DNA from: Phyto melanocephala
Taxonomy: Eukaryota > Arthropoda > Insecta > Diptera > Rhinophoridae
Direction of reading: 5' to 3'
Length of the DNA: 64,000 nt
Assembly (NCBI GenBank): GCA_941918925.1
Contig: OW799237.1
Coordinates: 72,285,626-72,349,625 of the forward strand
The notes under the pieces are model-generated. The model did not search any database. It was not told the origin of the DNA and saw only the letters and a program-made list of their open reading frames with translations. Numbering within the stretch: the first letter of the stretch is position 1; every line of letters begins with the position of its first letter. Positions 11,774 to 22,967 of the stretch are shown piece after piece. The translations under genes were made by a program, and so were the position numbers.

Positions 11774-12380
11774 ATGGGTGGTTTAATTTTAAGGGACTAT
11801 GTTGATTTTGAATAAAATTATTATGAAATTATTATCATTTATTTTTATAATGATAATATTTGTATGCTTCAATTATGTATGGAACAAAATATAGGCCAAA
11901 TGGCCACCCAACCTAGGCGGCACACCACGATCCGATAGTCCAAATTTTCAATGACACTGTTGATGCTCGATTGTTGGGCACGATGATGAGTCGAGGTTGC
12001 TTGCTCTTTTACCACGTTATCGTGAAATACAGCAATGTTTTCCATTCAACGAACTAAGATGGCATTCACAGATGTTTTCACATTTCATACAGACCTGCTT
12101 TGCAGACATTTAAATATTTTTTACAATTCTCACGATTGTGGACGAATTCGAACGATTATGTTGACCAAAAGAATCACGAAGTGCACAAAATGCATTTTGA
12201 TTTGAACGCCCATTTTTATAAAAATCTTTAATATTTAAAAGCGTGGCTCGATTGCGTATCTTTCCACGGTTCAAATTGAGTTAGTCTGAGATTGAGAAAT
12301 GTCAAATGAAATACAAGAAAAAAGTTGAAGTTTAGATGTGGTTTACCTTAAACATGGGCCCTTAAAATTTAACCACCCTC
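11774..12380 (-). mobile_element. mariner-like deletion derivative (copy 2)
   Basis: It shares ends (GGGTGGTTTAATTTTAAGGG and its complement), TA flanks and interior with copy 1 at 2506-3327, including the GGCCAAATGGCC region and the antisense GCATTTTGATTTGAACGCCC block. At 607 bp it is shorter than copy 1 and has no usable frame. It sits inside DINE-B. Confidence 0.8.
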
Positions 12381-12586
12381 TACAAAGAAAGTGATACATA
12401 TTTTATTATAAAGAGATTATTCCATAATGATTAACAAAATAATAAATATTGTGCTTTAAATGTACACAAAATTGGTGGTGGGTATAAAAGATTCGGCACA
12501 GCCGAATATAGTGCTCTTACTTGTTTTAATATCATATGTTGTCATCATACCTTTTAGTGTACCAAAACCTTTCAGATCACACTTAT

Positions 12587-13383
12587 TATACCCTTCACAC
12601 AGTGAAAAAGGGTATATATAGGTTTGTCATTCCGTGTGAAATTTCTACAATTTTCATTTCCGACCCCATAAAGTATATATTTTCTGAAAGCTTATGAATA
12701 GGGGAGTCGATTAAGCCCTGTCAGTCTGTCAGTCTGTCCGTGTGTATGTTGAAATCAACTTTTTGAAGCCCCCCGACATAGGTTGGATTCGGGTAAGGTA
12801 TTAAAATATCAGAAATATTCGGGAGTAGATCGGTATTGAAAATCAGAAACATCGGTACATAAACAACTGAGATATGAGCAAAAACCCACGACCACCTCGA
12901 TTTTTTTTCAAAAAAACAACATTACAACAATAACATACATACATACAAACGTGTATACTGGTTAGAGAAAACATGGCATCGAATCCCAACTGAGGCAAAA
13001 AAATTTTTTTTTAATTTTTTTAAAAATTTTTTTTTTAATTTTTTTTTATTATTTTTTTATTTTTTATTTAATATATTATTTATATATTATTATTTTTTTT
13101 TTAATTTTTTGTAATTTTTTTTTTAATTTTTTTTTTGTTTTATATATGTATATTATATATATAATAATTTTTTTTTTAAATTTTTTTTTTAAATTTTTTT
13201 TTTTAAATTTTTTTTTAAATTTTTTTTTAAATTTTTTTTTTTTTTCGTTTTTTTAACATACATACGTGTACGTATTTCATATGGGATGAATGGTGATACA
13301 AGCAACTGTTATTGCATGACTACACGTTGTGAAGGGTATATAAGATTCGGCATGGCCGAATATAGCACTCTTACTTGTTTTTT
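12587..13383 (+). mobile_element. DINE-A element
   Basis: The 5' TATACCCTTCACACAGTG and GGGTATA pair, the CCCATAAAGTATATATTTTC block, the CAGTCTGTCAGTCTGTCCG block, a short (CATA)n at about 12932-12952, a long T-rich core (13000-13250), and the 3' hairpin ATTCGGCATGGCCGAAT with a CTTACTTGTTT end. Same orientation as the preceding DINE-B. Confidence 0.75.
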
Positions 13384-13585
13384 TATTTATTTTTTTATAT
13401 TGTATTTGTATTTTTTAATTAGATTGTTTTACACACACATATGTTACAAACATTTACATATATACACCTTGCCAGCAAATGGAAGTTTAATTTTGAATAG
13501 TTGTGTCTTAATAGTCACTACTTCGACACAACTAGTATATAGAGTCCAATTTCACAACAACAAATTACATTGATTTCGATTTTTA

Positions 13586-13910
13586 CTCTTCCTTCTGATC
13601 AGTTTTATTGTAATTTAAACTATCGAAATAGCGACTATTAAGTCACTTTAAAAGAATACTAAAATTATATAAATATGACACTTTTATTGTGCATTAGAAG
13701 TTACTTTTTGGTTAGTAAAATATTTTGCAAAAACAAAATATTCGTGTTTCGTGTTTTGCTCTTCCTTTTGATCAATTTTATTGTAATTAAAACTATCGAA
13801 ATAGTCACTTTTTAGTTACTAGCCCACTATAATAAAACTATAAAAATATAACCTATTTTCTGTAACTAAAATGTTAGTTTTTGGTTAATTCAAAAATACA
13901 AAAACAAATT
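13586..13910 (+). repeat. imperfect tandem duplication, period about 173 bp
   Basis: The block around CTCTTCCTTCTGATCAGTTT and ACTATCGAAATAG at 13586 recurs at 13759 with point changes. No coding potential. Confidence 0.6.
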
Positions 13911-14262
13911 ATATTATTATTGAACTTTGATCCCTTAACTTTTGCACTAAATAATTTTTGCAAAAACCAAATTAATGCAATTAACAGTTAAATTGAAGAA
14001 AAATTAGACGCTATTTAGCGTTAATGTGATTTCGGCGGTTAAAAGTCGTGATTATTAAAGTGAATATTAAAAAGAAATATTTTTAATATATAGCATATTA
14101 AAAATATATGAAAATTCTGTACAAATTTTAAATGAACATTTATTAAATAACTATAAAAATAAATTAACATTGTGTATATAAAAAGTGTTTAAAAAATTTA
14201 AAAAATAAGTGAATAAAAAAAGTTAAAAATTTCAAAAATAAGTGAATAAAACTAGTTGAAAA

Positions 14263-15027
14263 CAAGTAAGGCTGCTATATTTGGCAGTGCCGAATCTGAT
14301 AATACCCTTCACCATCATGTACATAGGTATAATCCCACATCGTAGCTTAACCTACATTCCATGTTAAACTCCATTTTTCTTTATTATTTCTGACGCAATT
14401 TATTGTTCGCCATTTGGTATTGGCGGACAACATGAATTTTATCTTTTTATTGTGCTTTCAGATGATACCAATATTGACTCTCTCGGTTGGCTAGAAGCTG
14501 ACAAAAATTGATTTAAGTTTGTAAGTTTTCGGAATATATTTATATTTTTCAAAAAAAATTTTTGCCTATAACTTTATTGATTAGAGCCCGCTTTATCCAA
14601 AGTTTTTCACAAATATCTCTAGTGGCATATTATATCTGGAGATAGTACCTATAAATTATTCTATGGCTGAAAAATTTTAATTTTGGTGGTAAAAATATGG
14701 GAAAAAACAGAGTCAGTCGTGTTTATTTGCTCATATCTCAGAAAGTTATGGGGCGATTGTGCTGAATTTCAATAGCGATTCATTGCCGGATATTTCCAAA
14801 AGATTGATACCATACACATATCTGAGGAACATTTGGTTGCTTCTAAAAGTTGATTTCAACCAACACACGGACAGACGGACAAATGATCATGGCTTAATCG
14901 ACTCCTCTATTCATAAGCTTTAAGAAAATATATACTTTATGGGGTCGGAAATGAAAATTATAGAAATTACAAACGGAATGACAAAGCTATATGTACATAT
15001 ATACCCTTGTGCACCACCTTGTGAAAA
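14263..15027 (-). mobile_element. DINE-A element, diverged copy
   Basis: On the minus strand it runs from the TATACCC-like end near 15005, through CCCATAAAGTATATATTTTC and a (GTCTGTCCGT)-type block, to a degraded hairpin (GGCAGTGCCGAAT at about 14283-14295) and a CTTACTTGTTTT terminus at 14262-14273. Confidence 0.65.
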
Positions 15028-15179
15028 AAAATAATATTAAATATATTTTTAATTATGTGTTCAAAGAATAATAACTTATTTATTAGTTAAAAACTTTCCT
15101 GTATATAAAAGAAACTAACATTATTTTAAATGGCAAGTAAACAAAATTTAAATAAAAATAATTCCCTTCGTCTGACACA

Positions 15180-15445
15180 TAATTTTTATGCTTTTAAAAG
15201 AGTTTGATGAAAAACTTTTGACAGAAGTTGACGTCAAAAATCAATTTTTAAGCTAACTTAAAACAATTTATCTTTATATTCATTTCAATGAATCGGAGGA
15301 TCTGATTTAAGGATATTTCTAAAGCAAGCGATAAAAACTTCTATAAGGGATGAATTGGCTGAGAGATTTGACTTGGCGTGAAACAGCCACCAAACCAATT
15401 ATTCAGGAGTTTAGTGTTTTTCATATAATAAAAGATTAATTTGAA
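15180..15445 (+). pseudogene. possible DUF4806-like coding relic
   Basis: Joined frames give a FDEKLLTEVDVKNQFL stretch, then SIRDELAERF and KPIIQEFSVFHIIKD. That order (acidic helix, basic helix with DELA, then a short conserved strand region) resembles DUF4806, a domain of unknown function common in insects. Several stops and a frameshift make it a relic. It ends about 140 bp before the LTR retrotransposon. The assignment is from memory and weak. Confidence 0.3.
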
Positions 15446-15584
15446 ACATTTATATACCTATAATAAGTTTATTAAAATAAGTTTAATATGATAATAATAA
15501 TAATAAATAATTAATTATTATTTCTTTAGATATAAGTATGTCACTTGAAATACAAAATAAACTCAATATTATAACTATATATAT

Positions 15585-16112
15585 TGTTACGTTTATACCT
15601 TTTGTAAACGTTGGATTATTTCCTTTAAATAAACCTCTTAAGTTCTTTTATTGCAATTAAAAGCACTTAAAATTAGTTATAAAATTAAGAGCACTTTATT
15701 TATTAAAATACACTCAGATATTGTTTTTATATCACTTTACTTATTACACTTATGGTTATACACTTATTATCAAACTCACTTTGATACACACTTTACAAGC
15801 TCTATTGTAATACTGATCATGTTAGCTGTGTTGTTCGGCTATTTATAGTAACATAGTGGTGTTCGGTAACATTCGACAAAGTTCTCGTATGTACATTCTA
15901 GTACATTCGAAAACCGTTAAATTTAAATTAAGACGTTAAGTAATAGGTACGAATAATAGAAGTGCCTAAAAGAATGCTACACATAACAACAAACATCATG
16001 TTCGAAAAACCAGCAAAATAAACTAATACAAATACAACTACAGTAACTTTAACTGCTACAACTAAAATAAATTATAATGTAAATTAAGCTATTTAAAAAT
16101 AAATCTGTAACA
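15585..16112 (-). repeat. 3' LTR
   Basis: TGTTAC...GTAACA ends. On the minus strand it contains a CTATAAATAG TATA-like box (about 15839-15848 on the plus strand) and an AATAAA further downstream, as expected for U3 and R. Confidence 0.95.
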
Positions 16113-16140
16113 CTACCGCCCGCTTAAGCCTGTTCGTCCC
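16113..16140 (-). promoter_or_regulatory. polypurine-tract region of the LTR element
   Basis: Directly upstream of the 3' LTR on the minus strand lies AAGCGGGCGGTAG, the expected place of the plus-strand primer. It is interrupted by C and T, so the exact primer is uncertain. Confidence 0.5.
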
Positions 16141-16271
16141 GAATAGGCACAAATTCACTTTTTCCGTACTTAGCGAGGCGCTCGAGATGAACCACTTTCA
16201 TCTTTGATCTTGGACTTCTGTATTCTATACACAATATCATTTATTCTTTTTATCACCTTATACGGCCCATC

Positions 16272-18200
16272 CTAATGAGTTTGCAGTTTAGGAGACAGTC
16301 CTTTTTTCCGTTGTGGGTTATATAGTAGAACTAGCTGACCCTCATTAAAGCCTTCGGAATTTGCTGCTCTGTCATATCTGGCCTTCATCTTGTCGCTGGT
16401 TATTTTTGTTCGGCCACGAACGAATTCATGAATTTCGTCGAGCTCGTTTTGTCCCCTTGAAGTGTCTTCTTCGTGCTCATCTATTGTCGAGGGATTAATA
16501 CCGAATTCTAGATCACCTGGCAGTTTCAGCTCGGTTCCGAACATAATTTTTGCAGGTGTTCGGGAGGTAGAGTCATGAACGGCTGACCTATATGCCAACA
16601 GAAATTTTGGTATGTGCTCATCCCAGTCCCTTTGGTGTGCACTGACCACTTTTCTCAAGTGTTCCTCCAACGTGCGGTTAAATCTCTCGACCATGCCGTC
16701 AGATTGTGGATGCAGTGGCGTAGTCCTCGTTTTTCGGATACCGTATAGTTCACACATTTCCTGGAATATCGCAGATTCAAAATTTCTTCCCTGATCAGAA
16801 TGTAGCTCAAGCGGAACTCCATAGCGGCACACCCAGTTGTTCACAAATGCGTTTACGACAGTTTTAGCTTCTTGGTTTGGTATTGCGTATACCTCTGGCC
16901 ATTTGCTAAAATAGTCGATTACAACTAGAACATAACGGTTTCCAGCCCCACTAACAGGAAAAGGGCCTGCTATATCCATCGCTATTCGCTCAAACGGAGC
17001 ACCTGAATTGTACTGTTGCAGCGCTCCTCGACTCCGTCTTACTGGGCCCTTGGCTGCGATACATTGTGCGCAATTTGCTATCCAATCAGCTACAGATTGT
17101 TGGCATCCAACCCAATAGAAACGTTGCTTTATCTTTTCTATGGTTTTTGTTACACCAAGATGACCACCACTTGAAGCATTATGAAACTCCTTCAATACCT
17201 CTTTGACTTTAGAGAATGGCACCACAATCAGATTTTTTGTCGATTTACCATCAGTACTTTCCCATTTTCGATAAAGGCATCCATTAATAACCTGCAGACT
17301 ATTCCATAGCGCCCAGTATGATTTCATCAGTGGACTTTCCGCTGATATTTGGTTACGGGTTGGCCTTTTGTCTTCCTCCTTTGCTGACATAATTTTTTCC
17401 AGTATTGGATCGTCTCTTTGTGCCGCTGACCAGTCATCACTTGTCTCTATATGTGTTAGCCGAACGTCAACGACACATTCTTTTCCTTCAGCTTTCGCAC
17501 AATGTTTGCACTCCAATCTGCACGGTCTTCGGGAAAGTGCATCTGCATTTCCATGTTTAGTGCCCGTTCTGTGCTCAGTACTGAAATCGTAGCTCTGGAG
17601 ACATTCAATCCAACGGGCTAGCTGTCCTTCAGGTTGTTTGAATTGTAGCAACCATCTGAGTGCAGAGTGATCGGTTCTTAGTTCGAAGTGTTGTCCATAC
17701 AGATATTTGTGGTAATGCTTTACACACTCCACAACTGCCAGAAGCTCTCGTCGTGTTACACAATAATTTCTTTCAGGCTTCGAGAGTGTCCGACTGTAGT
17801 AGCCTATGACTCTTTCTGTTCCATTGACAACCTGCGAAAGAACACGACCTATTCCGTATTCATTCGCGTCGCTATCCAATACAAATTTCTCCCCAGCGAT
17901 AGGATATGCCAAAACTGGTGCTACGCATAACAACTCCTTGAGCTTCTTGAATGCTTGTTCTTGTGCTTCAGCCCACAAGAATGGTCGTGACTTCTTGGTG
18001 AGCTCATGTAGACTGGCAGCGACACTGGCAAAATTAGGCACAAATCGCCTGTAGTAGGTACAGAGGCCTAGAAAACTACGTAACTCATGAAGATTTTTCG
18101 GGCGAGGCCAGTCCTTCACTGCTTGAATTTTATCTTCGTCAGTTAATATACCATCCTCTGCGACTCGATGCCCCAAGTATTTAACCTCTTTTTGGAACAA
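16272..18200 (-). CDS. pol, C-terminal part: RT end, RNase H and integrase
   Basis: The frame continues pol after the RT break. It starts at FQKEVKYLGH and covers the RT connection (LRSFLGLCTYYRRFV) and RNase H, where one acidic position reads DSDANEYGIG against the usual DASDYGIG pattern, followed by TDHSALRWLL. The integrase zinc-binding HHCC region (HLGV, then CAQC, about 17015-17170) comes next. The integrase core has MDIAGPFP, HSDQGRNFES and a later glutamate in the HPQSDGMVER region. A C-terminal GPY-like part (RGQ, then GQLVLLYNP) follows. The role is reverse transcription and integration of the element. The frame is open throughout, but the protein cannot be made in continuity with RT. 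Confidence 0.9.
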   Translation of the reverse strand: MFQKEVKYLGHRVAEDGILTDEDKIQAVKDWPRPKNLHELRSFLGLCTYYRRFVPNFASVAASLHELTKKSRPFLWAEAQEQAFKKLKELLCVAPVLAYPIAGEKFVLDSDANEYGIGRVLSQVVNGTERVIGYYSRTLSKPERNYCVTRRELLAVVECVKHYHKYLYGQHFELRTDHSALRWLLQFKQPEGQLARWIECLQSYDFSTEHRTGTKHGNADALSRRPCRLECKHCAKAEGKECVVDVRLTHIETSDDWSAAQRDDPILEKIMSAKEEDKRPTRNQISAESPLMKSYWALWNSLQVINGCLYRKWESTDGKSTKNLIVVPFSKVKEVLKEFHNASSGGHLGVTKTIEKIKQRFYWVGCQQSVADWIANCAQCIAAKGPVRRSRGALQQYNSGAPFERIAMDIAGPFPVSGAGNRYVLVVIDYFSKWPEVYAIPNQEAKTVVNAFVNNWVCRYGVPLELHSDQGRNFESAIFQEMCELYGIRKTRTTPLHPQSDGMVERFNRTLEEHLRKVVSAHQRDWDEHIPKFLLAYRSAVHDSTSRTPAKIMFGTELKLPGDLEFGINPSTIDEHEEDTSRGQNELDEIHEFVRGRTKITSDKMKARYDRAANSEGFNEGQLVLLYNPQRKKGLSPKLQTH

Positions 18201-19690
18201 TGCACACTGATATTCGTTTAAGAACTTCTTCTAGATTTTTCAGGTGATCGTCAAAACTTTTACCTATGACAATTATGTCATCAAGATACACCAGGCATGT
18301 CTTCCAATGAAGTCCCCTTAATACGCGTTCCATTAATCGCTCGAATATGGCTGGAGCGTTGCATAGTTCAAATGGCATCACGTTAAATTGCCACAGCCCG
18401 TCACTTGCACTAAAAGCTGTTTTCTCCTTATTTTTATCAGATATTTCTACTTGCCAATAACCACTTTGCAGGTCTAAAGTAGAGAACCATTTTGTTCCAG
18501 CTAGCGTGTCCAGAGTGTCATCTATCCTTGGTAGTGGATAACTGTCCTTTTTAGTGACGTCATTCAGTTTTATATAATCGACGCAAAATCTTGTGCTGCT
18601 ATCTTTCTTTTTAACCAAAACTACCGGTGAGCTCCAAGGACTTGAAGAAGGTTCTATTACTCCATTCTGCTCCATTTCGTTGACAAGCTCTTTGACTTCA
18701 TTACGTTTCGCTAGAGGAATACTTCTAGGAGCTTGTTTTATAGGCCTTGCATCGCCGGTATTTATCTGATGTTTCACAAGTGATGTTCTACCTTGATGTT
18801 GACCTTTCAGAGCAAAGATGGATGCATGTTTTCTGATTAGCTGTTTTGCTTTATTCCTATCGGACGGCGATAATCCTTTAACCCACTTCTCTACGTATTC
18901 TGCTAGCATCTCCTGCTCTTTGTTCGACATACTGACAGGACCCGATTTCATTTCGCAATTAATTATTACCTCAGCTTTAGCACATTGACCTAATTCGGAT
19001 TTTGGCTTGACGACTTTTTCACAGGCGGAAAGGTTAAGCACTCTTATAGTGACTCTTCCGTCATTGCTGGTTTTGACAAGGGCTTTTGCTGTTATTAAGT
19101 CACTTTTTATATCTGTTTGTTCTACCACCCACAACCGGTTGTCCATACAATCTCCCTCTATACGCGCCCATACTACACTTTCTGACTGTGGTGGTATTTT
19201 CTCATATTCTGTAGCAACTAGTTTCCTTACATGCACCTTATTTTCATAACCAACATCAAGGGGTATTTCAACATTTCTCCAAATCATTACCTTCTGCCCC
19301 ATGTGCAGATTAATGCCATGACTAATCATAAAATCTGCACCGATGATTACTTCGTCCACAATGTCGGCAACGATGAATGCATGATTGACAGTTATGCTGG
19401 CAATAGTTACTTTTACGATTATTTTACCATAGACAGTAGCAGGCTCCCCAGTAGCTGTTCGCAGACTTACGCCACATAACGGTTCGATTGTTTTCTTTAC
19501 TAAATCGGGCCTGATAATAGACTGCGATGCTCCTGTGTATATGGTAAAAATATGCCTTCGACCATTGATATACCCACAAGCAGTAAGGTTGCTATTTTTC
19601 TGCTGCATAACTGATATGGAGATTGTGGGGCCCTCGGTTATGGGAGCTAGCTCTTGCCCCGTAGTGCTAGCTCGTTTTAGTTTAACGGTG
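18181..19690 (-). pseudogene. pol, N-terminal part: protease and reverse transcriptase, damaged
   Basis: The pol frame is open from about 19690, overlapping the end of gag by a few codons, so a ribosomal frameshift would join them; the first ATG is at 19608. The retroviral-type aspartic protease shows YTGASQSI where DTGAS is expected: the catalytic Asp codon is TAC at 19537-19539. RT follows, with PRSIPLAKRNEV, VVLVKKKD, RFCVDYIKLN, YPLPRIDDTLD, FSTLDLQSGYWQVE and the catalytic YLDD at 18278-18289. After LEEVLKR near 18215 a short deletion shifts the frame, which ends at 18181; the downstream frame resumes at about 18205. The copy should therefore have neither an active protease nor a full RT. 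Confidence 0.9.
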
Positions 19691-21200
19691 ACTCATTTGA
19701 TGATTTCGTGTTTGCCCGTTTGCTGTTTCCAGGTGGCGAAACAGATCTAGCCCGCTTCCTTGGCGCTTTGCAATTTCGTTGAAAATGTCCAGTTTTACCA
19801 CAATTATAGCATTTGGCTCTGGCTTTACCTTGCTTCTCCTCTAACGCCTGTATAACTGCATTTTTAATTTCGGTGAATATATCTCCGTCTTTTTCTGCGG
19901 TAATTTCGAGATTTCTCACCTTACATATTTGCGGCTTAGAGAGTAATTTTGCGGTCTCCTGTGTCAGAGCGTATGATACGGTTTCTGCAAATGTTGAGTT
20001 GTGTGTGCCAAACACCGCGTGCTTTATTTCTGGATCACGTATTCCATTTACAAACGTTTCAATTTTAAACTGATCCAAAAATGGGTGATTTTCACCTGGA
20101 TATGTCAGCTGCACCAAACGCTCGATTTCCGTTGCGAAATATTGTAGCGACTCATTAACTTTCTGGATCCTGCCTCGCAATTCCATTCGGTATATATCTC
20201 GTTTGTGCTCGCCGCCATACTTGCGTTGTAGCGCAACCATTATCTCATCATAGTTTTCTCTGTAGCCAATAGGTATGCTTTCCAAGACTTGCGCTGCGTT
20301 TCCTTTTAATGCCAAAATCAGCTCTAAAGCCTTTTCTTCGTTGTTCCACATATTTCTATTGGCAACTGTCTCAAACTGAAATTTAAAAACATTAAATGGT
20401 GCACTACCGTCAAAAGTAGGGGCCTTTATTCTACTCGATATTTCTGGAATTATTCGCACTGGTCCCTCGTGACATTGAAGATCATTAATTTTTATTTCCA
20501 GATTTTTAAATTTTTCGTCTTGTAATTGCAATTTTTCATCAACATTTTTTACTTGTAATTGTAATTTGCTATTGAAGTCACTGGCTTGAGTAACTATGCA
20601 ATCTTCAAGGTCAGATATTTTTTTATCAATTTTATTAACTTGCTTTTCAATGCCCTCAACTCGGTTATTTACAGCTTCAGAAATTTCTTGAAGTTTCTCG
20701 TTTGTAGCTCTAGCTGTTTCTTGCACTTCTTCTTTAACTTCAGCTAATAATTTTTCATTATTAGCTCTAGCAGTTTCTTGAACTTCTAGTTTAACTTCTT
20801 GAACTTCTGCCAATAATTTTTCATTATTAGCTCTAGAAGTTTCTTGAACTTCGGCTAATAATTTTTCATTATTAGCTCTAGAAGTTTCTTGAACTTCGGC
20901 TAATAATTTTTCGTTATTAGCTCTAGAAGTTTCTTGAACTTCAACTTTAACTTCAGCTAATAATTTTTCATTATTAGTTTTAGAATTTTCTTGAACTTCC
21001 TGGAATTTAATTTCCATCTTTTCCATCATAGCAGCAAGCATCGTACTTAAATCCATGTTTGTGGTTGCACGAGTGGAGACTTCCATTTCTTCTTTTTCAT
21101 CAAACTCGTAACCATCAATGTCAATATTACGCCGCTTAAATTCATCTAGAAGTCTTTTTTGCAATTCTACTTTATTACCTGTTGTCAACAAAGCCAGCTT
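19677..21200 (-). pseudogene. gag, main part: SAP-like remainder, coiled coil with repeats, CCHC knuckle
   Basis: From 21200 downward the frame codes the second half of a SAP-like motif (TTGNKVELQKRLLDEF). A long predicted coiled coil follows, with a tandemly repeated unit around ETSRANNEKLLAEVQ (about 20665-20995). A capsid-like region (FKFQFETVANRNMW to about 19960) and one zinc knuckle, CYNCGKTGHFQRNC (about 19778-19820), come next, then a basic tail. The first 11 or so residues of the open frame upstream of 21200 come from the inserted transposon. The true N-terminus lies at 23823-23872, beyond the insertion. Gag would coat the RNA and form the particle. Confidence 0.85.
20665..20995 (-). 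repeat. in-frame tandem repeats inside gag coiled coil
   Basis: Units of 13-20 codons sharing RANNEKLLAEV are repeated about six to seven times with small changes. All stay in frame, so the repeat changes coiled-coil length without breaking the protein. Confidence 0.8.
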
Positions 21201-21430
21201 CCCAGCAAAAATAAATCGAAATTTTGTAAGCATTACATACTTTTTCTGTCATACATACGCGCTTTACAGTAAGCACATATTTATTGTCTTAACTATTGCA
21301 ATAGTGTATAACAGAAGATGTTAAATTTGTTGATAGCTTTTTTTAAACGATGCAATTTTACTCATTCCCTTATAGAAGAGCATACTAAAAAGCACTAATG
21401 TATGGCAGTAAGTAAAGTAAAGTAAAGTAA

Positions 21431-21715
21431 GGAATTAAAAGAAATGCAAAAGGCTCAATTAAATATTACAAATCAAATCTGGGGATTTTTTTAAGCAATT
21501 CTTCTGACAGTTACTGTTTACTTGTTGGCAATGTTCCGTCTAAAATAATTGAGATTAAAGAAGATGGAAGTTTTTTAGCACACATTTATATTAATTCTAA
21601 AAATTTTTTTTATAAAAAGGACACCTTTAGACTAGATCAAATATGTGCCAAATTGGTATCATTACCATACAAAAATGAGCTATTATTGCTTCCATATGTT
21701 CACAGTTTTAAATAA
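21431..21715 (+). pseudogene. partial frame, possible N-terminal module of the transposon gene
   Basis: Open for 94 codons with no ATG in frame near its start. It contains YCLLVGNVPSKIIEI, GSFLAHIYINSKNFFY and FRLDQICAKLVSLP and ends LPYVHSFK before TAA at 21713-21715. The even spread of charged and hydrophobic residues looks like a real protein. I do not recognise the family. A DINE-A fragment lies between it and the four-exon gene, so the two may once have been one unit. Confidence 0.4.
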
Positions 21716-21837
21716 AATGTATATATGTGTAAACATTAATAAACATTTTACCACCATATTTATAATCGTTTTTAAATTTAAGTTTAAGAAACAAATTTTG
21801 TTTAAAAATATGTTAAAACTATTTTCATTTAAACAAT

Positions 21838-21975
21838 AAGGAGTGATATATTCGGTCGTGCCGAATGCCCTTCACCATCATGTACGTAGTAATAATGACC
21901 ATATCGTAGGAATAACAAATGGAATGACAGATCTTAATATACCCTTGGGTACCACAGGTGAAGGGTATAAAATAT
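21838..21975 (-). mobile_element. short DINE-A-like fragment
   Basis: It keeps the two ends, ATTCGGTCGTGCCGAAT at 21850-21866 and ACCCTTGG...GAAGGGTATA at about 21940-21970, with little between. It is a nested insertion within the 21201-23822 element. Confidence 0.6.
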
Positions 21976-22025
21976 TATGAACCACAATAATTTTAGTTTT
22001 TTATATTTTTAGCAATAAAAGTACA

Positions 22026-22967
22026 ATGCCGCGCTTGAAACCAACAAAAATACCGACAGATAATATAGAAACATCTGAACATAATTCTATATTGAAAAAA
22101 ATTCAAGAAATTCAAGAGCAATTTCCTCAAATATCAGCAGGTATAAATATTACAAATTGCTGTAAAAAAATAATATGCAAATATTCAAATTTTTTAGATG
22201 TTTCAAGTTTAAAAGCAGAGGTCTTAACGCTTTCACAACTGAAGATAGAGCTTAAGAATTTAATAGGTAATTTAGTTTCATTATTTTCGCACAATAACAT
22301 TTTTGTACTAAATAATATTTTTTTCTTTAGACATTACTCATAGTCAAAGCAAAATAGTTGTGGATTTTTTGTCGGAAATAAAAATAATGCTTCAAACAAG
22401 CATACTTCCAGTAAAACTGTCATCAAAATATTCAGATAGGTTTCCAATTTGCAGTGTTGAAGCTCTCGGCGAGATTGAGTCTGAAATTTCTGGGGAAACA
22501 AGAGACGCAATGGTAATAATACACATAAATAAAATATTTTTTAATTTCTTTAAAAATATTATTTTATTTCAGATCGCTACTCTATCTAAAATCTTAGGTC
22601 AAGGAGGCCTCCGAAAAAATTTGACCGAAATATTTGATATTTCTCTCCTACTTCAGTTTAATGTTGATGGAAAGCAGGGGAAAAAACGTTTTTTAGATTA
22701 TCCAAAGCTCTTGGATACTATTTACAGTAAAATTTAATATTCTTTTACTCCATATATATTTTTAGTCATAGACATTAATATTAATCTATTTACATATATA
22801 TTTTTACAGGTGCGCTGGACTCTAAGGAAGCTATTTCTAAAAAAGAATTCTTGGGTCATCTTAGAAAAGCTATAAGATTAGAAAAGAACCTAAATTATAA
22901 AAATAAATCTGAAAATCGAAAAGAAAGAGAGAAAGAGAATTCATTTTTAGATATTTCATTATTTGAT
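22026..22967 (+). CDS. intact four-exon gene inside the gag-inserted transposon, 244-aa unknown protein
   Basis: Exons 22026-22266, 22331-22512, 22573-22726 and 22810-22967 join in one frame to 244 codons plus TGA. All three introns (64, 60 and 83 bp) start GT and end AG after a pyrimidine-rich tract. Exon 1 starts MPRLKPTKIP and has an ILKKIQEIQEQFP helix. Exon 2 has KIVVDFLSEIKIML and ends GETRDAM. Exon 3 has LSKILGQGGLRKNLTEIF and FNVDGKQGKKRFLDYPKLL, loosely like the end of DUF4806 domains. Exon 4 is very basic (KEFLGHLRKAIRLEKN, then an Arg/Lys/Glu run). No membrane segment or signal peptide; the tail suggests nucleic-acid binding or nuclear location (inference). It could be the transposase, an accessory protein or captured cargo. 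Confidence 0.65.

Larger units (their letters stand above)
9849..12527 (+). mobile_element. DINE-B element, long copy with internal duplication and a mariner insert
   Basis: The 5' end is TATACCCGCCACC followed by a short inverted GGTGGGGGTATA. The body has repeated GCCACGCCCACTTTTACGCC blocks. The 3' end is the hairpin ATTCGGCACAGCCGAAT plus TAGTGCTCTTACTTGTTTT at 12490-12527. About 470 bp of the body occurs twice (see 10452-10920), and a mariner-like element occupies 11774-12380. The open frames inside are chance. Confidence 0.75.

Noticed and set aside
16612..20073. Plus-strand frames across gag and pol
   Set aside because: They are antisense shadows of the strongly supported minus-strand protease, RT, integrase and gag.
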